This document shows, piece by piece, positions 30,271 to 40,994 of a DNA stretch of 64,000 bases; the stretch's first letter is position 1; each line of letters begins with the position of its first letter. Source of the stretch: an uncultured Flavobacteriaceae bacterium (lineage in GTDB: Bacteria; Bacteroidota; Bacteroidia; Flavobacteriales; Flavobacteriaceae); contig CASIAE010000008.1 in assembly GCA_949372605.1 (NCBI GenBank), positions 1-64,000 on the forward strand. The letters run 5' to 3'. The translations under genes and the position numbers were made by a program. The notes under the pieces were generated by a model. It was given only the letters and a program-made list of their open reading frames with translations. It had not been told where the DNA came from and did no database searches.

Positions 30271-30972
30271 ATGAAAATAGCTTTATTAGGATACGGAAGA
30301 ATGGGTAAAGCCATCGAGAAAATAGCGAAAAATCGAGGGCATGAAATCGTGGCTAGAATTGATAAAGATCAAATCGAAGGAACCCTTGAGTATGCAAATG
30401 TTGCGATCAACTTTAGTATTCCCGATGCTGCAGTGAATAATATCTTTTCAGCTTTGTCCATAGCAATTCCAGTAGTTTGCGGAACAACCGGATGGCTAGA
30501 GAATTTTAAAAAAGTAACTGATTTTACTGTAAAAAATAAAACTGCTTTTCTCTATGCTTCTAACTTCAGCATTGGTGTTAATTTATTTTTTAAATTAAAC
30601 GAACAGTTGGTAAAAATGATGAATAATCAATCTGACTATAAAGTGAGTATTGAAGAGATTCATCATATTCACAAACTTGACGCTCCCAGTGGAACTGCAA
30701 TTACTTTAGCAGAAGGAATTATAGAAAACAGTGAGTCTAGTGATTGGAGTCTGTCCGCAGATAAATCGGATGAAATACAGATTAATGCGATTAGAGAAGG
30801 CGAAGTTCCAGGTACGCATACCATTACATATGAGTCTTCAATTGATGCAATCAGCATTAAACACAAAGCCCACAACAGAGAAGGTTTTGCACTTGGAGCT
30901 GTGGTTGCTTCGGAGTGGATCGTTGGAAAAAAAGGAATTTTTAAAATGAGTGATGTCTTAAATCTTTCCTAA
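30271..30972 (+). CDS. dapB: 4-hydroxy-tetrahydrodipicolinate reductase
   Basis: MKIALLGYGRMGKAIEKIA; EEIHHIHKLDAPSGTAITLAEGI. Confidence 0.95.
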   Translation: MKIALLGYGRMGKAIEKIAKNRGHEIVARIDKDQIEGTLEYANVAINFSIPDAAVNNIFSALSIAIPVVCGTTGWLENFKKVTDFTVKNKTAFLYASNFSIGVNLFFKLNEQLVKMMNNQSDYKVSIEEIHHIHKLDAPSGTAITLAEGIIENSESSDWSLSADKSDEIQINAIREGEVPGTHTITYESSIDAISIKHKAHNREGFALGAVVASEWIVGKKGIFKMSDVLNLS

Positions 30973-31021
30973 AACAGAATTAATAGTAGTGTAAAATCTT
31001 TACATTTAAAAAAACATAACA

Positions 31022-32725
31022 ATGACTTTAATACAATGGATACTGTTTTTTTTTGGTCTTCAAGTGATTCACTTTTTAGGAACATGGAAACTATATAAAG
31101 AGGCAGGAGAAAAATCTTGGAAAGCAATAGTACCTGTTTATAACGCTGTTGTTTTAATGAAGATTATCAAGCGTCCAAAGTGGTGGGTGTTTTTACTTTT
31201 TTTTCCAGTAATCAATCTTTTGATGTTTATTACGATTTGGGTCGAAACACTTAAGAATTTTGGTAAAAACAAAACTATAGAGGTATTGTTAGTGATTTTC
31301 ACTTTAGGGTTTTATTTATTTATATTAAACTATAGCTCCAATCTAACATACATTAAGGATAAAAGTTCAATACCAAGCTCTGGATTTAATAATTGGATTG
31401 GTTCTATTGTATTCGCTGTTATTGCGGCAACCTTTGTTCATAATTATTTTTTTCAACCTTATATCATCCCTACTGGGTCATTAGAAAAATCTCTATTAAT
31501 CGGTGATTTTTTATTTGTTAGTAAATTTCACTTTGGTGCTCGAGTGCCTTCAACAACAATTTCTTTTCCAATGGTTCATGATACAATTCCTATTATCAAA
31601 ACAAGATCGTATTTGAATAAACCGCAATTACCTTACATGCGGTTTCCTAGAATTCAAAGGATAAAAAGAAATGATATTGTCGTCTTCAATTGGCCGGCAG
31701 ATACTGTAAGAAAGTTTTTCGTTAAAGAAAAAGGAGTGAAAAAACCAATCGATAAAAAATCAAACTACGTAAAGCGATGTGTCGGAATCGCTGGAGATAC
31801 ACTTGAAATTATTAATGGATTTGTTCACATCAATGGAGTTAAAAACATCCTTCCAGAACGTGCTAAAATCCAATATAGTTTTACTGCCTATGGCGAGAAA
31901 GGTATATCATCAAGAAAACTTATTAGCGTTGGAGTTAAAGATTTTTTCAGACGTTATAAAATTGAAAACATAACTCAAAACACTTACGTAAAGCTCGCTC
32001 CTTACCTAGTGGGTAGCACTGGAAATAGTCAAGATAATTTTATTGCCATCACTAGAGACAAAGGGCTCGAATCTGAACTAATTCGTTCCTTAGGGCTTCG
32101 AGCAAGTGAATTGTTGGAAAAAACAAAAGTACTAAACATGACAATTAAGGAAGCTACAATATTGGCAAAACAACCATGGCTGGATAGTGTTGTTCAACAG
32201 ATCACTAAAAACAAAACTCCAAATAAAACCTTCTTCCCCAACCGCATTCCATTCGATTGGAACCAAGATAATTTTGGGCCTATCGTTATTCCTAATACTG
32301 GCATGACTGTTAACTTAAACACCTCCAATTTATCGCTATACAAAAAAGCCATTTTGGATTATGAAAATAACGACCTTATAAGCAAAGCTGATGGAATATT
32401 TATTAATGGAGAAAAAGTTACTCAATATACTTTTAAACAAGACTACTACTGGATGATGGGAGACAATCGTCACCGTTCAGAAGACAGCCGGTTTTGGGGG
32501 TTTGTACCTGCAGATCATATCGTAGGAAAACCTGTATTCATTTGGTTCAGCATTGATGGCATCAATGATGGCATACGCAACTGGAAAGTAAGATGGAATC
32601 GGGTGTTCACAACAGTGGGTGGAACAGGAAAACGGGTCTCCTACTTTCCCTATTTTATTGGACTTTTGATTATATGGAAAGTGTATTCTTTGATTGCCAT
32701 AAGAAGAGTTAAAAAAGAGAAATAA
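31022..32725 (+). CDS. lepB: Signal peptidase I, long Bacteroidetes-type with N-terminal membrane extension
   Basis: PYIIPTGSLEKSLLIGDFLFVSKFHFGARVP; YVKRCVGIAGDTLEI; YWMMGDNRHRSEDSRFWGFVP. Confidence 0.93.
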   Translation: MTLIQWILFFFGLQVIHFLGTWKLYKEAGEKSWKAIVPVYNAVVLMKIIKRPKWWVFLLFFPVINLLMFITIWVETLKNFGKNKTIEVLLVIFTLGFYLFILNYSSNLTYIKDKSSIPSSGFNNWIGSIVFAVIAATFVHNYFFQPYIIPTGSLEKSLLIGDFLFVSKFHFGARVPSTTISFPMVHDTIPIIKTRSYLNKPQLPYMRFPRIQRIKRNDIVVFNWPADTVRKFFVKEKGVKKPIDKKSNYVKRCVGIAGDTLEIINGFVHINGVKNILPERAKIQYSFTAYGEKGISSRKLISVGVKDFFRRYKIENITQNTYVKLAPYLVGSTGNSQDNFIAITRDKGLESELIRSLGLRASELLEKTKVLNMTIKEATILAKQPWLDSVVQQITKNKTPNKTFFPNRIPFDWNQDNFGPIVIPNTGMTVNLNTSNLSLYKKAILDYENNDLISKADGIFINGEKVTQYTFKQDYYWMMGDNRHRSEDSRFWGFVPADHIVGKPVFIWFSIDGINDGIRNWKVRWNRVFTTVGGTGKRVSYFPYFIGLLIIWKVYSLIAIRRVKKEK

Positions 32726-33324
32726 TGAAAGTTGGAGTTTGTCCGGCCTATCTGCCCTCAGTCAATTATATGGCTTGGATTGTTGCTCAAAAAGAAATAG
32801 GATTTATTATTTCTAATCACTTTCAAAAACAAACCTTTAGAAATCGAACTGCAATTTATGGTCCTAATGGTAAATTAAATTTGATCATACCGATTGTGCA
32901 TCGAAAAGATCTAGATCATCAACTTGATGAAAATGTGTTAATTCATCAAGAAAATTCTTGGCAGAAAAATCATTGGAGATCACTAGAAACCTCTTACCAA
33001 TCCTCTCCTTTTTATGAGTATTATGAACACGATCTCTATCCATTCTTTCATACCCGACAGGAAAATTTAATGGATCTAAACATCCAGCTCATTCTTAAAA
33101 TATTATCACTATTGAGAGTTGATAAAGACATTATCAAAGAAGAAGAAGTTACAAATGAGTTTAGAGTTCTAATTTTAGCCAAACAAAAGGTTAATAAATC
33201 AAATCCTATTTACAGCCAAGTATTTGCATCTAAGCACGGGTATCTTGATAATCTAAGCATACTTGACTTATTATTTAATTTGGGGCCAGAAAGTATTGAT
33301 TATTTAATGAAACTAGACATTTAA
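32725..33324 (+). CDS. WbqC family protein
   Basis: PAYLPSVNYMAWIVAQ...LIIPIVHRK...HWRSLETSYQSSPFYEYYEHDLYPFF. Confidence 0.85.
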   Translation: MKVGVCPAYLPSVNYMAWIVAQKEIGFIISNHFQKQTFRNRTAIYGPNGKLNLIIPIVHRKDLDHQLDENVLIHQENSWQKNHWRSLETSYQSSPFYEYYEHDLYPFFHTRQENLMDLNIQLILKILSLLRVDKDIIKEEEVTNEFRVLILAKQKVNKSNPIYSQVFASKHGYLDNLSILDLLFNLGPESIDYLMKLDI

Positions 33325-33326
33325 AA

Positions 33327-34331
33327 CTATTTCCAATCTATTATTGCGGAAATAGGATTGTGATCGGAAAGAGATTCCTGATGAGTTTTAAAATTAATGA
33401 ATTCGAACTTTGGATTTGCAAAGATGAAGTCGATTCGAAAAGGAAAATAAGCTACCTTATAAGTTGCTCCTAATCCACCTCCAGCTTCTACGAATAAGTC
33501 TTTTAGATTTTTATTCAAACTGTTATAAACTTCTGAAAAAGCATTATTATTCAAATCGGTACAAACAATGGCAGGATAACTATTGGTATTGTCAACTTTT
33601 TCAAATTCTTTCAATTGAAATTGTTGTTTAAGTATTACTTGTTCAATCCGATTTTTAAACTTGAGCGAATGCTCCTGAGAAAACAAAGTGTCACTTATAT
33701 TTAATCGCAAAGATTCCAAATGAATGTTATACATCCTGAGAGTATCTTTCTCATAGACAAGATCTGAATATATGGCACCATTATTTGAATTATCAAATTT
33801 TATAACTCCATTATTAATCAATGGAAATTTTGAAAATATACTTAATCCATTTTGGGCTTTGTTAAGTGAAGGTTCAATAAAACGATAAGGATAGTCGGGA
33901 AATTCTGGACTCTGTTCCCTAGCAAATTCCTGAAGACAAAAAATATCAGGGGATTCCGTTTTAATAAAACTTGATATTTCTTGAGGAATATCTTTGGATT
34001 TAATCCATTTATAACGATTAAACAATCGAACATTAAAACTCATCACTTTTAATCCTTTTGAAACTTGAACCGCATTATTGGGGAGCTTATAAAGCATTCC
34101 CCATTCACTGAAGCCGATTAGGAGTGAAAATATAAAAATAAATACAGGCCATTTCAACTTAATCAGCCAATAAGAAACAAAAACAAGATTGACAAAAGCA
34201 ATTACAGGTACCAAGAGATTGAACAATGGGAAGGTGAAAAAGCCACCAAAAGTACCCATTAGAATTAATTGAACTGTTAATAGAATAAAATTAACAGGCA
34301 GGAGAACCTTATCTAAAAAATTTAATTTCAT
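33327..34331 (-). CDS. Endonuclease/exonuclease/phosphatase family protein with N-terminal TM segments
   Basis: GLKVMSFNVRLFNRY; DIFCLQEFARE; IVCTDLNNNAFS; LSDHNPISAII. Confidence 0.9.
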   Translation of the reverse strand: MKLNFLDKVLLPVNFILLTVQLILMGTFGGFFTFPLFNLLVPVIAFVNLVFVSYWLIKLKWPVFIFIFSLLIGFSEWGMLYKLPNNAVQVSKGLKVMSFNVRLFNRYKWIKSKDIPQEISSFIKTESPDIFCLQEFAREQSPEFPDYPYRFIEPSLNKAQNGLSIFSKFPLINNGVIKFDNSNNGAIYSDLVYEKDTLRMYNIHLESLRLNISDTLFSQEHSLKFKNRIEQVILKQQFQLKEFEKVDNTNSYPAIVCTDLNNNAFSEVYNSLNKNLKDLFVEAGGGLGATYKVAYFPFRIDFIFANPKFEFINFKTHQESLSDHNPISAIIDWK

Positions 34332-34354
34332 AGTTGAATCTTTAACTAAAAAGA

Positions 34355-35221
34355 CTAGTCTTTACCCGCTCTAAAAAGAAAATCTTTTTCTTCTTTTAAA
34401 AGGCTGTCATATCCTGATTTTCCTATTTTATCCAAAATAGCATCAATCTTTACTTGTTTTTTTTCATCTGATTTATGAGGTTTGACTGGTTTGATTTTAG
34501 GAGCTCGATAAACGGTTTTAAGAGATTTTTTTTTAAAAATTCCTCTCCAAATGTTTTCAAACCAAGTGCCTATATCCTTTCCTTTCCCCAACTGTTGGGC
34601 ATATAAAAAGCCTAATATAGCACCTCCAATGTGCGCTAAATGACCCCCTGCGTTTCCATAGGGTATTTGAATAACATCTAGGAAAAAGAAAACCAATCCC
34701 AAGTATTTAAGTTTGGTGTTAAAAAAGAAAACACGAATATCTTGTTCGGGGGTGTAAGTGGACATAAAAATAAAAACAGCCATAACCCCAGCTGAAGCTC
34801 CTACCATCGGTGGGTATGAACCTCTAAAAACAGGGAATAAAGAATAGCTAAGAAGGAAAATGATTCCCCCTGTTATGGCGCCTAAAAAATAATTGTTTAT
34901 AAAAATTCTAACTTGAAAAAGATTTAGCATTAATCTTCCTGAGTAAAAAAGGAGCATCATGTTCCAAAGCAAATGAAAGAAATCTGCGTGCAGAAAGCTG
35001 TAAGTGATTAAAGTCCAAGGGCGGGTAATAAAAGTGTTGAAATTCGGAGAAAGCTGAACCCAATCTAATAAAGATGCTGTTGGAATTTGAAAAAGATAAA
35101 AAACAGAATTGAAAACAAAAGGAATCACAAAACAGATCACGTTGATCACAATGATCTTTTCCGCAATAGAAAGTTGCGTGTATTTATATTTTAAATTGTC
35201 CCAACGACTCATAAGTCCCAA
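34355..35221 (-). CDS. Rhomboid family intramembrane serine protease
   Basis: HADFFHLLWNMMLLFYSGR; MVGASAGVMAVF; HLAHIGGAILGF. Confidence 0.92.
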   Translation of the reverse strand: MGLMSRWDNLKYKYTQLSIAEKIIVINVICFVIPFVFNSVFYLFQIPTASLLDWVQLSPNFNTFITRPWTLITYSFLHADFFHLLWNMMLLFYSGRLMLNLFQVRIFINNYFLGAITGGIIFLLSYSLFPVFRGSYPPMVGASAGVMAVFIFMSTYTPEQDIRVFFFNTKLKYLGLVFFFLDVIQIPYGNAGGHLAHIGGAILGFLYAQQLGKGKDIGTWFENIWRGIFKKKSLKTVYRAPKIKPVKPHKSDEKKQVKIDAILDKIGKSGYDSLLKEEKDFLFRAGKD

Positions 35222-35949
35222 CGGTTAGCATTTGAGTCATTTTTTTTCCAAATTCGCATCATTATGAGTCCTGTAATCGCACCTCCTACATGGGCAAAAT
35301 GAGCGATGGGTCCAATTGAATAAGAAGAAAATCCAAAAAATAAATCAGATAAAATAAGTATCGGAACCAACACCTTTGCTTTGACTGGAATTGGAGGAAA
35401 CAACAGCATCAAACGTGCATTTGGAAAAATCATAGCAAATCCAACCAGTACACCATAGAGTGCGCCCGAAGCACCTACCATCACAGAACGGTAGGCGTTA
35501 AAACCACCTGACAAAGTACTTTCTCCAATTTGATCAATTGCCGCAGTTGGCAAATAGGCTGTTTGATAAAACTTGTTTATTTGAACTGCATTCATTCCAA
35601 AATCAGTCAATGCATCACTAACTTGACCCACCTGGTAATAATAGAGTAAAAGCTGTAAACCTGCAGCACCAAAACCTGTGGAGAGATAAAAAAATATAAA
35701 TTTTTGTTTCCCCCACATTTGCTCTAAAGGAGTTCCGAACATGTAAAGACCAAACATATTAAAGAATATATGAGAAATATCGCCATGCATAAACATATGG
35801 GACAAAGGCTGCCATATTTGGAATTTAGGATTTCCCGGATAATGCAAGGCAAATAAATCATAGACAAGATCACCTAAAGTTAGAGTCGCTAAAAAAAAGA
35901 TCCCATTAATGATCAGCAAATGTTTTACTGTCTCGGTTATGTTTTGCAT
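35209..35949 (-). CDS. Rhomboid family intramembrane serine protease (second, tandem copy)
   Basis: SHMFMHGDISHIFFNMFGLYMFG; MVGASGALYGVLVGF; HFAHVGGAITG. Confidence 0.92.
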   Translation of the reverse strand: MQNITETVKHLLIINGIFFLATLTLGDLVYDLFALHYPGNPKFQIWQPLSHMFMHGDISHIFFNMFGLYMFGTPLEQMWGKQKFIFFYLSTGFGAAGLQLLLYYYQVGQVSDALTDFGMNAVQINKFYQTAYLPTAAIDQIGESTLSGGFNAYRSVMVGASGALYGVLVGFAMIFPNARLMLLFPPIPVKAKVLVPILILSDLFFGFSSYSIGPIAHFAHVGGAITGLIMMRIWKKNDSNANRWDL

Positions 35950-37736
35950 TAATTCAATTTATTTTCTAATTCTTCTTTATCTAAAGTAACAAAAATTTGA
36001 CGATCAAATGGCGAGAGTAAAGTCTCTTTACAAGCAAATAAGTCATCTACCAGCGCTTGCTGTTCCATGATGGAAAGATCCTTACCTGATTTAATTGAAA
36101 GGGATTTGGCAATCACTTTTGATATGAAATCAGCTTGGCTAAAACTTTCTAAAGGGGTTTCCTGCTCGGTACTTGCAAAAACATCTTCAAACAATTGGTT
36201 TAACTGTTTGTCATTACAAATTGCTGGCACACCAGTTATGACTATCTTATTATTTGACAATTGAGTTACAAAACCCACAGCGTGAAGGTTTTCCTGATAC
36301 CCTTCAAAAAGCGCAATTTGAGAATGAGTTAATTCGATTTCTCTGGGAAATAACAGTTGTTGACTCAAAATATCTCGCTGCGTGATACCTTTCAGAAAAG
36401 TCTCGTAAAGAACTCTTTGGTGTGCTCTTTGTTGATCCATGATCAACAGACCCGAACGAAGAGAGGTTACAATATATTTGTTAAAAAGTTGAAATACTTT
36501 TGGGCTGTGTGTAATATCGAGTTTTAACTCTTCATTTGAATCAGATTCACTCTCAGGAATTTCAAGATCTGAATACAGACTTTCCCAAGACTCAACAATG
36601 AGTTTGTTATTCTCACCCTCTTTTTTGTGAAATGGATTAAAACTTGAATTAATTTCTATTGGTGGTGGACCTTGATGGTACTTATTACGAAATGCATAAG
36701 GCGTATCTAATAGAGGATCTCGATCAAAATCGAGTGTAGGAAACGCTTGAAACATGCCCAAGCTATGTTTTACGATAGATTTAATTATCGCAAAAATATT
36801 TTGATCATCTTCAAATTTAATTTCAGTCTTGGTAGGGTGTATATTAATATCAATCGACTTAGGATCAACTTGTAGGAAAAGAAAATACCCGGGATGGTAT
36901 CCGTCTCTAAGCAAACCCAGGTAGGCTGAGCTAATTGCATGATGAAGGAAAGGACTTTTAATAAAACGATTATTCACGAAAATAAATTGTTGTCCTCTTG
37001 ATTTTTTGGAAAAATTAGGCTTAACAATAAAACCTTCAATCCCTGCCACAGAGGTCATTTCTTCGATAGGAATTAACTTTTCTTCAATTTTGTTTGAGAA
37101 AATATTTGCAATCCTTTTTCTAATAATGCCAGCAGGAAGGTCAAATAATTCTGAACCATTTTGATAAAAAGTAAACTTTATTTCGGGGTGAACAATTGCA
37201 ACCCTGTGGAACTCGTCAATCACATGTCGAAACTCAACATTGTCAGACTTAAGAAAATTTCTTCTGGCAGGTATGTTATAAAATAAATTCTTAACCGCAA
37301 TCGAGGTGCCTTTAGGTGAAACCGAAAGCTCTTGAGATTCGACCTTACTTCCAGCAATTTTGAAACAAGAAGCCATTTCGTCTTCTTCGGTTCGAGTGTG
37401 AGTTTCAACATGGGCAATCGCTGCAATTGAAGCTAAAGCTTCACCTCTAAAACCCATAGAAGTTATGGAAAACAGATCTTCTGCAGTTTTTATTTTTGAG
37501 GTTGCATGACGTTCAAAAGCCAAACGAATATCGGTTGGAGACATTCCAATACCATCATCAATTACTTGAATTAATGTTTTTCCTGAGTCTTTTATTAAAA
37601 GTTGAATATGACTTGATTTGGCATCAATAGCATTTTCCAAAAGCTCCTTAACTACTGAAGCAGGCCTTTGAATAACTTCACCTGCAGCAATCTGATTGGC
37701 TACATGATCTGGTAAAAGTGAAATGATGTCTGCCAT
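35949..37736 (-). CDS. mutL: DNA mismatch repair protein MutL
   Basis: IISLLPDHVANQIAAGEVIQRPASVVKELLENAIDA; GFRGEALASIAAIAHVE. Confidence 0.96.
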   Translation of the reverse strand: MADIISLLPDHVANQIAAGEVIQRPASVVKELLENAIDAKSSHIQLLIKDSGKTLIQVIDDGIGMSPTDIRLAFERHATSKIKTAEDLFSITSMGFRGEALASIAAIAHVETHTRTEEDEMASCFKIAGSKVESQELSVSPKGTSIAVKNLFYNIPARRNFLKSDNVEFRHVIDEFHRVAIVHPEIKFTFYQNGSELFDLPAGIIRKRIANIFSNKIEEKLIPIEEMTSVAGIEGFIVKPNFSKKSRGQQFIFVNNRFIKSPFLHHAISSAYLGLLRDGYHPGYFLFLQVDPKSIDINIHPTKTEIKFEDDQNIFAIIKSIVKHSLGMFQAFPTLDFDRDPLLDTPYAFRNKYHQGPPPIEINSSFNPFHKKEGENNKLIVESWESLYSDLEIPESESDSNEELKLDITHSPKVFQLFNKYIVTSLRSGLLIMDQQRAHQRVLYETFLKGITQRDILSQQLLFPREIELTHSQIALFEGYQENLHAVGFVTQLSNNKIVITGVPAICNDKQLNQLFEDVFASTEQETPLESFSQADFISKVIAKSLSIKSGKDLSIMEQQALVDDLFACKETLLSPFDRQIFVTLDKEELENKLN

Positions 37737-38029
37737 TATTTGATCGAACTAAAAATGGACAAGTCGAAATCAATAACATAGAGAAAACAGAATAAAAGTA
37801 ATAAAATGATTAAAATCAATCTTAAGGATAAGCTTCGGTTAGCACGGGTGCGCATCCTAACTCGTGCTTCTTTCCATTGATGACCGAAATCGTTCGTGTT
37901 GAAATTGTCTCGATATTTAGAAAACTTAGAATCAAATTCATAGATATTACCATCATCTTTACCTCTAAAATAGCGAGGTGTATAATTATACCTTCTGTTT
38001 TTGTTAAGTTTAAAAAGACTTCCTTTCAT
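37736..38029 (-). CDS. Conserved hypothetical membrane protein
   Basis: 97 aa ORF abutting the mutL start; basic N-terminal region and one C-terminal TM. Confidence 0.7.
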   Translation of the reverse strand: MKGSLFKLNKNRRYNYTPRYFRGKDDGNIYEFDSKFSKYRDNFNTNDFGHQWKEARVRMRTRANRSLSLRLILIILLLLFCFLYVIDFDLSIFSSIK

Positions 38030-38121
38030 GAGTCAATAAAGAAAATTATATAATATCAAATTTAATCAAAGCTAATCAAACTAGACATTGAATTTAAATT
38101 AAAATGGGTGAGAAATATGAT

Positions 38122-38598
38122 TTAAGAAATTGCTACCATCTTAAGGGCAGTAACTGCGGCCTCAACTCCTTTATTACCATGCGCTCCGCCACTTCTTGCT
38201 TCGGACTGTGACATTGTATCGTCCGTAAGTACACAAAAAATTACAGGAATTTTTCCGCTGAGATTTAAGTCCTTAATACCATGAGCAACTGCATTGCAAA
38301 TGAATTCAAAATGTCGAGATTCTCCCTGAATCACAGACCCAATTGAAATCACACCATCTACATCCATTTGTTGGGCTTTGCTAGCGCCATAAACCAGCTC
38401 AAAGCTTCCAGGGACATCCATTCTAACAATATTTTCTTTAAGAACATTGTGTTTTACCAAAGTTTGAAACGCACCTTCAAACAGAGCTTCTGTAATATTG
38501 TCGTTCCATTGAGAAACAACCAATGCAAAACGGTAATTACTTCCGTCAGGAACATTTTTGGAATTATAATCCGATAGGTTGTTTAGGACAGATGCCAT
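38122..38598 (-). CDS. ribH: 6,7-dimethyl-8-ribityllumazine synthase
   Basis: FALVVSQWNDNITEALFEGAFQTL; VDGVISIGSVIQGESRHFEFICNAVAHGI; GNKGVEAAVTALKM. Confidence 0.95.
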   Translation of the reverse strand: MASVLNNLSDYNSKNVPDGSNYRFALVVSQWNDNITEALFEGAFQTLVKHNVLKENIVRMDVPGSFELVYGASKAQQMDVDGVISIGSVIQGESRHFEFICNAVAHGIKDLNLSGKIPVIFCVLTDDTMSQSEARSGGAHGNKGVEAAVTALKMVAIS

Positions 38599-38600
38599 TT

Positions 38601-39362
38601 TTATTGATTTTCCAAACGGCCAATTTGAACCTCTACGAATTTGGCTTCAGCCGAATCAGGATAGTCAGATTTTATTCGTTTGAAATAAGAAAGTGCCGAA
38701 ATGTTCTTCCCTAAAGTAGCACCTAACATTGCGGCTTTATATAAATATTTAGGAGTACTAAATAAATTATCATTCGATTCAAAGGCTTTCACATAATATT
38801 CATACGCCTCTTCTTGCTGATCAATTTGAGCAAATGCATCACCAATTGCTCCTTTAGAAAGTGCGCTTAACAAAATATCATCTGAATTAAAATCATCTAG
38901 ATAGTCAATTGCGTTTTTATAATCTTTTAAGTTTAAGTAAGCCATTCCAGCGCTGTAAGTAGCCAATTTGGAAGCAAGAGTTCCACTGTAGTTTTCGATA
39001 ATATCAATAAAACCATACTTACCCTCTCCCCCATTCAAGGATCTTAAAAACAAAGAATCTGAATTTTGTCCATTCACGGCCAAATCAAAATAATATTGTG
39101 CTTGACTTAATTCACTTACTGCTTCAAGCTCTTTGGGTTCGGAAACAAATTTCTGGTAAGCTAAGTAAGAAAGAACAGAAATTGCAATGGCACCGATTCC
39201 CACAAGAATAAAATTTTGATACTTCGAAACCCACTCTTCAGTTTTAGAGGCAGTAGAATCCAATTTCTCAAAAACCTCTGCTGTTGCACTATCAGCTTCT
39301 GCCGAATTGTTGTTATTTGCAGTACTCGTGTTTTTATATCCTCTCTTTTTATAAGTTGCCAT
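38601..39362 (-). CDS. TPR-repeat membrane-anchored protein (YfgM-like)
   Basis: N-terminal TM after a hydrophilic segment; tandem TPR-like helices; precedes ribH. Confidence 0.78.
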   Translation of the reverse strand: MATYKKRGYKNTSTANNNNSAEADSATAEVFEKLDSTASKTEEWVSKYQNFILVGIGAIAISVLSYLAYQKFVSEPKELEAVSELSQAQYYFDLAVNGQNSDSLFLRSLNGGEGKYGFIDIIENYSGTLASKLATYSAGMAYLNLKDYKNAIDYLDDFNSDDILLSALSKGAIGDAFAQIDQQEEAYEYYVKAFESNDNLFSTPKYLYKAAMLGATLGKNISALSYFKRIKSDYPDSAEAKFVEVQIGRLENQ

Positions 39363-39479
39363 TTCTTTATTTAGACCACAAAATTAGTCTTTTTTACGCC
39401 AAAATCAAAACCGTAATAAAGTTTGATGTTCTGTTTAATTTTTAAGCCATAAATTTTATCTTGTAAAAATAAGCTAGAC

Positions 39480-39487
39480 TATATTTG
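39480..39487 (+). promoter_or_regulatory. -7 box TATATTTG 5 nt before the recF ATG
   Basis: tatatttg-taaac-ATG; TAnnTTTG consensus. Confidence 0.5.
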
Positions 39488-39492
39488 TAAAC

Positions 39493-40575
39493 ATGTTTTT
39501 AAAACAACTCAGTCTCACGAATTACAAAAATCTCGAAGCTTCACAATTTAAATTTGAAGCCAGAATCAATTGCTTTATTGGCAATAATGGGATTGGAAAG
39601 TCAAATATTCTTGACGGCATCTATCACTTGGCTTTTACTAAGAGCTACTTCAACCCTTCAAGTGTTCAAAATATTAAATTTGATAAAGAGTTTTTTGTTC
39701 TTGAAGGAAAATTTGAAAAACTGGGGCGAAATGAAAAAATAAACTGTAGCCTGAAACGCGGACAGAAAAAAGTCATTAAACGAAATGGGAAAGTCTATGA
39801 TAAAATAGCCGAACACATCGGACTTATTCCTTTGGTGATTATTTCTCCTGCAGACCAAGACCTGATCATTGAAGGCAGTATGACCAGAAGAAAATTCATT
39901 GACAGCGTCATTGGTCAAACGGACAAGAATTATCTTCAAAACCTGTTGGACTATAAAAAAACACTTGCCCAAAGAAATGCTTTGTTAAAGTATTTTGCGC
40001 TTAATCGCACTTTTGACAAAAACACTTTAGACATCTACAATCATCAAATGAACGAGCTCTCAAGACCTATTTTCGATAAAAGAGTCGCCTTTATGGAAGA
40101 GTTTATTCCAATATTCAAAAGTCGCTATAAAAACATCAGTGGTGACAAAGAAGAAATTGATATTGAGTTCAAATCTGATCTTAACGAAAATACACTGCTC
40201 CAATTACTAGAACAACATCTGGACAAAGACAAAATGCTACAGTTCACCTCAGTGGGAGTTCATAAGGATGATTTAGATTTTCAGGTTTCAGGATCACCCA
40301 TCAAGAAATTCGGAAGTCAGGGACAACAAAAAACTTTTTTGATTGCATTGAAATTAGCTCAATTTGATTTCATCAAACAAGTTGCGGGCATGAGTCCGAT
40401 TGTTTTACTCGATGATATTTTTGATAAATTAGATCAAAATCGGGTGACACAAACCATTCAACTTTTTGAAAACGAAACCGCCGGACAGATCTTTATTTCT
40501 GATACGCACGAAGATCGTATTAAGGAAGCTTTATCGGTGGGTAAGTCTAGTTATGAATTGTTTAATTTATACTAA
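39493..40575 (+). CDS. recF: DNA replication and repair protein RecF
   Basis: MFLKQLSLTNYKNLEASQFKFEARINCFIGNNGIGKSNILDGIYHL; SQGQQKTFLIALKLAQ; VLLDDIFDKLD. Confidence 0.95.
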   Translation: MFLKQLSLTNYKNLEASQFKFEARINCFIGNNGIGKSNILDGIYHLAFTKSYFNPSSVQNIKFDKEFFVLEGKFEKLGRNEKINCSLKRGQKKVIKRNGKVYDKIAEHIGLIPLVIISPADQDLIIEGSMTRRKFIDSVIGQTDKNYLQNLLDYKKTLAQRNALLKYFALNRTFDKNTLDIYNHQMNELSRPIFDKRVAFMEEFIPIFKSRYKNISGDKEEIDIEFKSDLNENTLLQLLEQHLDKDKMLQFTSVGVHKDDLDFQVSGSPIKKFGSQGQQKTFLIALKLAQFDFIKQVAGMSPIVLLDDIFDKLDQNRVTQTIQLFENETAGQIFISDTHEDRIKEALSVGKSSYELFNLY

Positions 40576-40986
40576 TTGAAAATTAAAGTTTTAAAACTTT
40601 TTGTTTTTATTCTTTTGATTTCATGCAATCAAAAGGAATTAGATGCGTCTGACTTAGTGCATCTCAACGGTTATTGGAAAATAAGTCACATCACCCAAGA
40701 AAACGAAATGTTTAAACCCAATGGGGAACCTCAACTAATAGATTATTATTTTTTTAAACAAAAAAAAGGCGTTCGAAAAAAGGTGCAACCCAACTTAATC
40801 AATCAAAGTTTTCTGGTGTCACAGGATGAAGCAAATTTTGTAATTATCGAAAAACAGCAAAACTTTTTTTTATCCTACAAGACAAAATGGGCTGCTTGGG
40901 AGGAAAGAATTGTAACTTTAGACAAAGATTTGCTGATTTTAGAAAATGATGCCAAAGAATATCATTATAATAGACACTCAAAATAA
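40576..40986 (+). CDS. Lipoprotein (lipocalin-like), TTG start
   Basis: LKLFVFILLISCNQKE lipobox; HLNGYWKISHIT. Confidence 0.65.
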   Translation: MKIKVLKLFVFILLISCNQKELDASDLVHLNGYWKISHITQENEMFKPNGEPQLIDYYFFKQKKGVRKKVQPNLINQSFLVSQDEANFVIIEKQQNFFLSYKTKWAAWEERIVTLDKDLLILENDAKEYHYNRHSK

Positions 40987-40994
40987 AGTATTAA

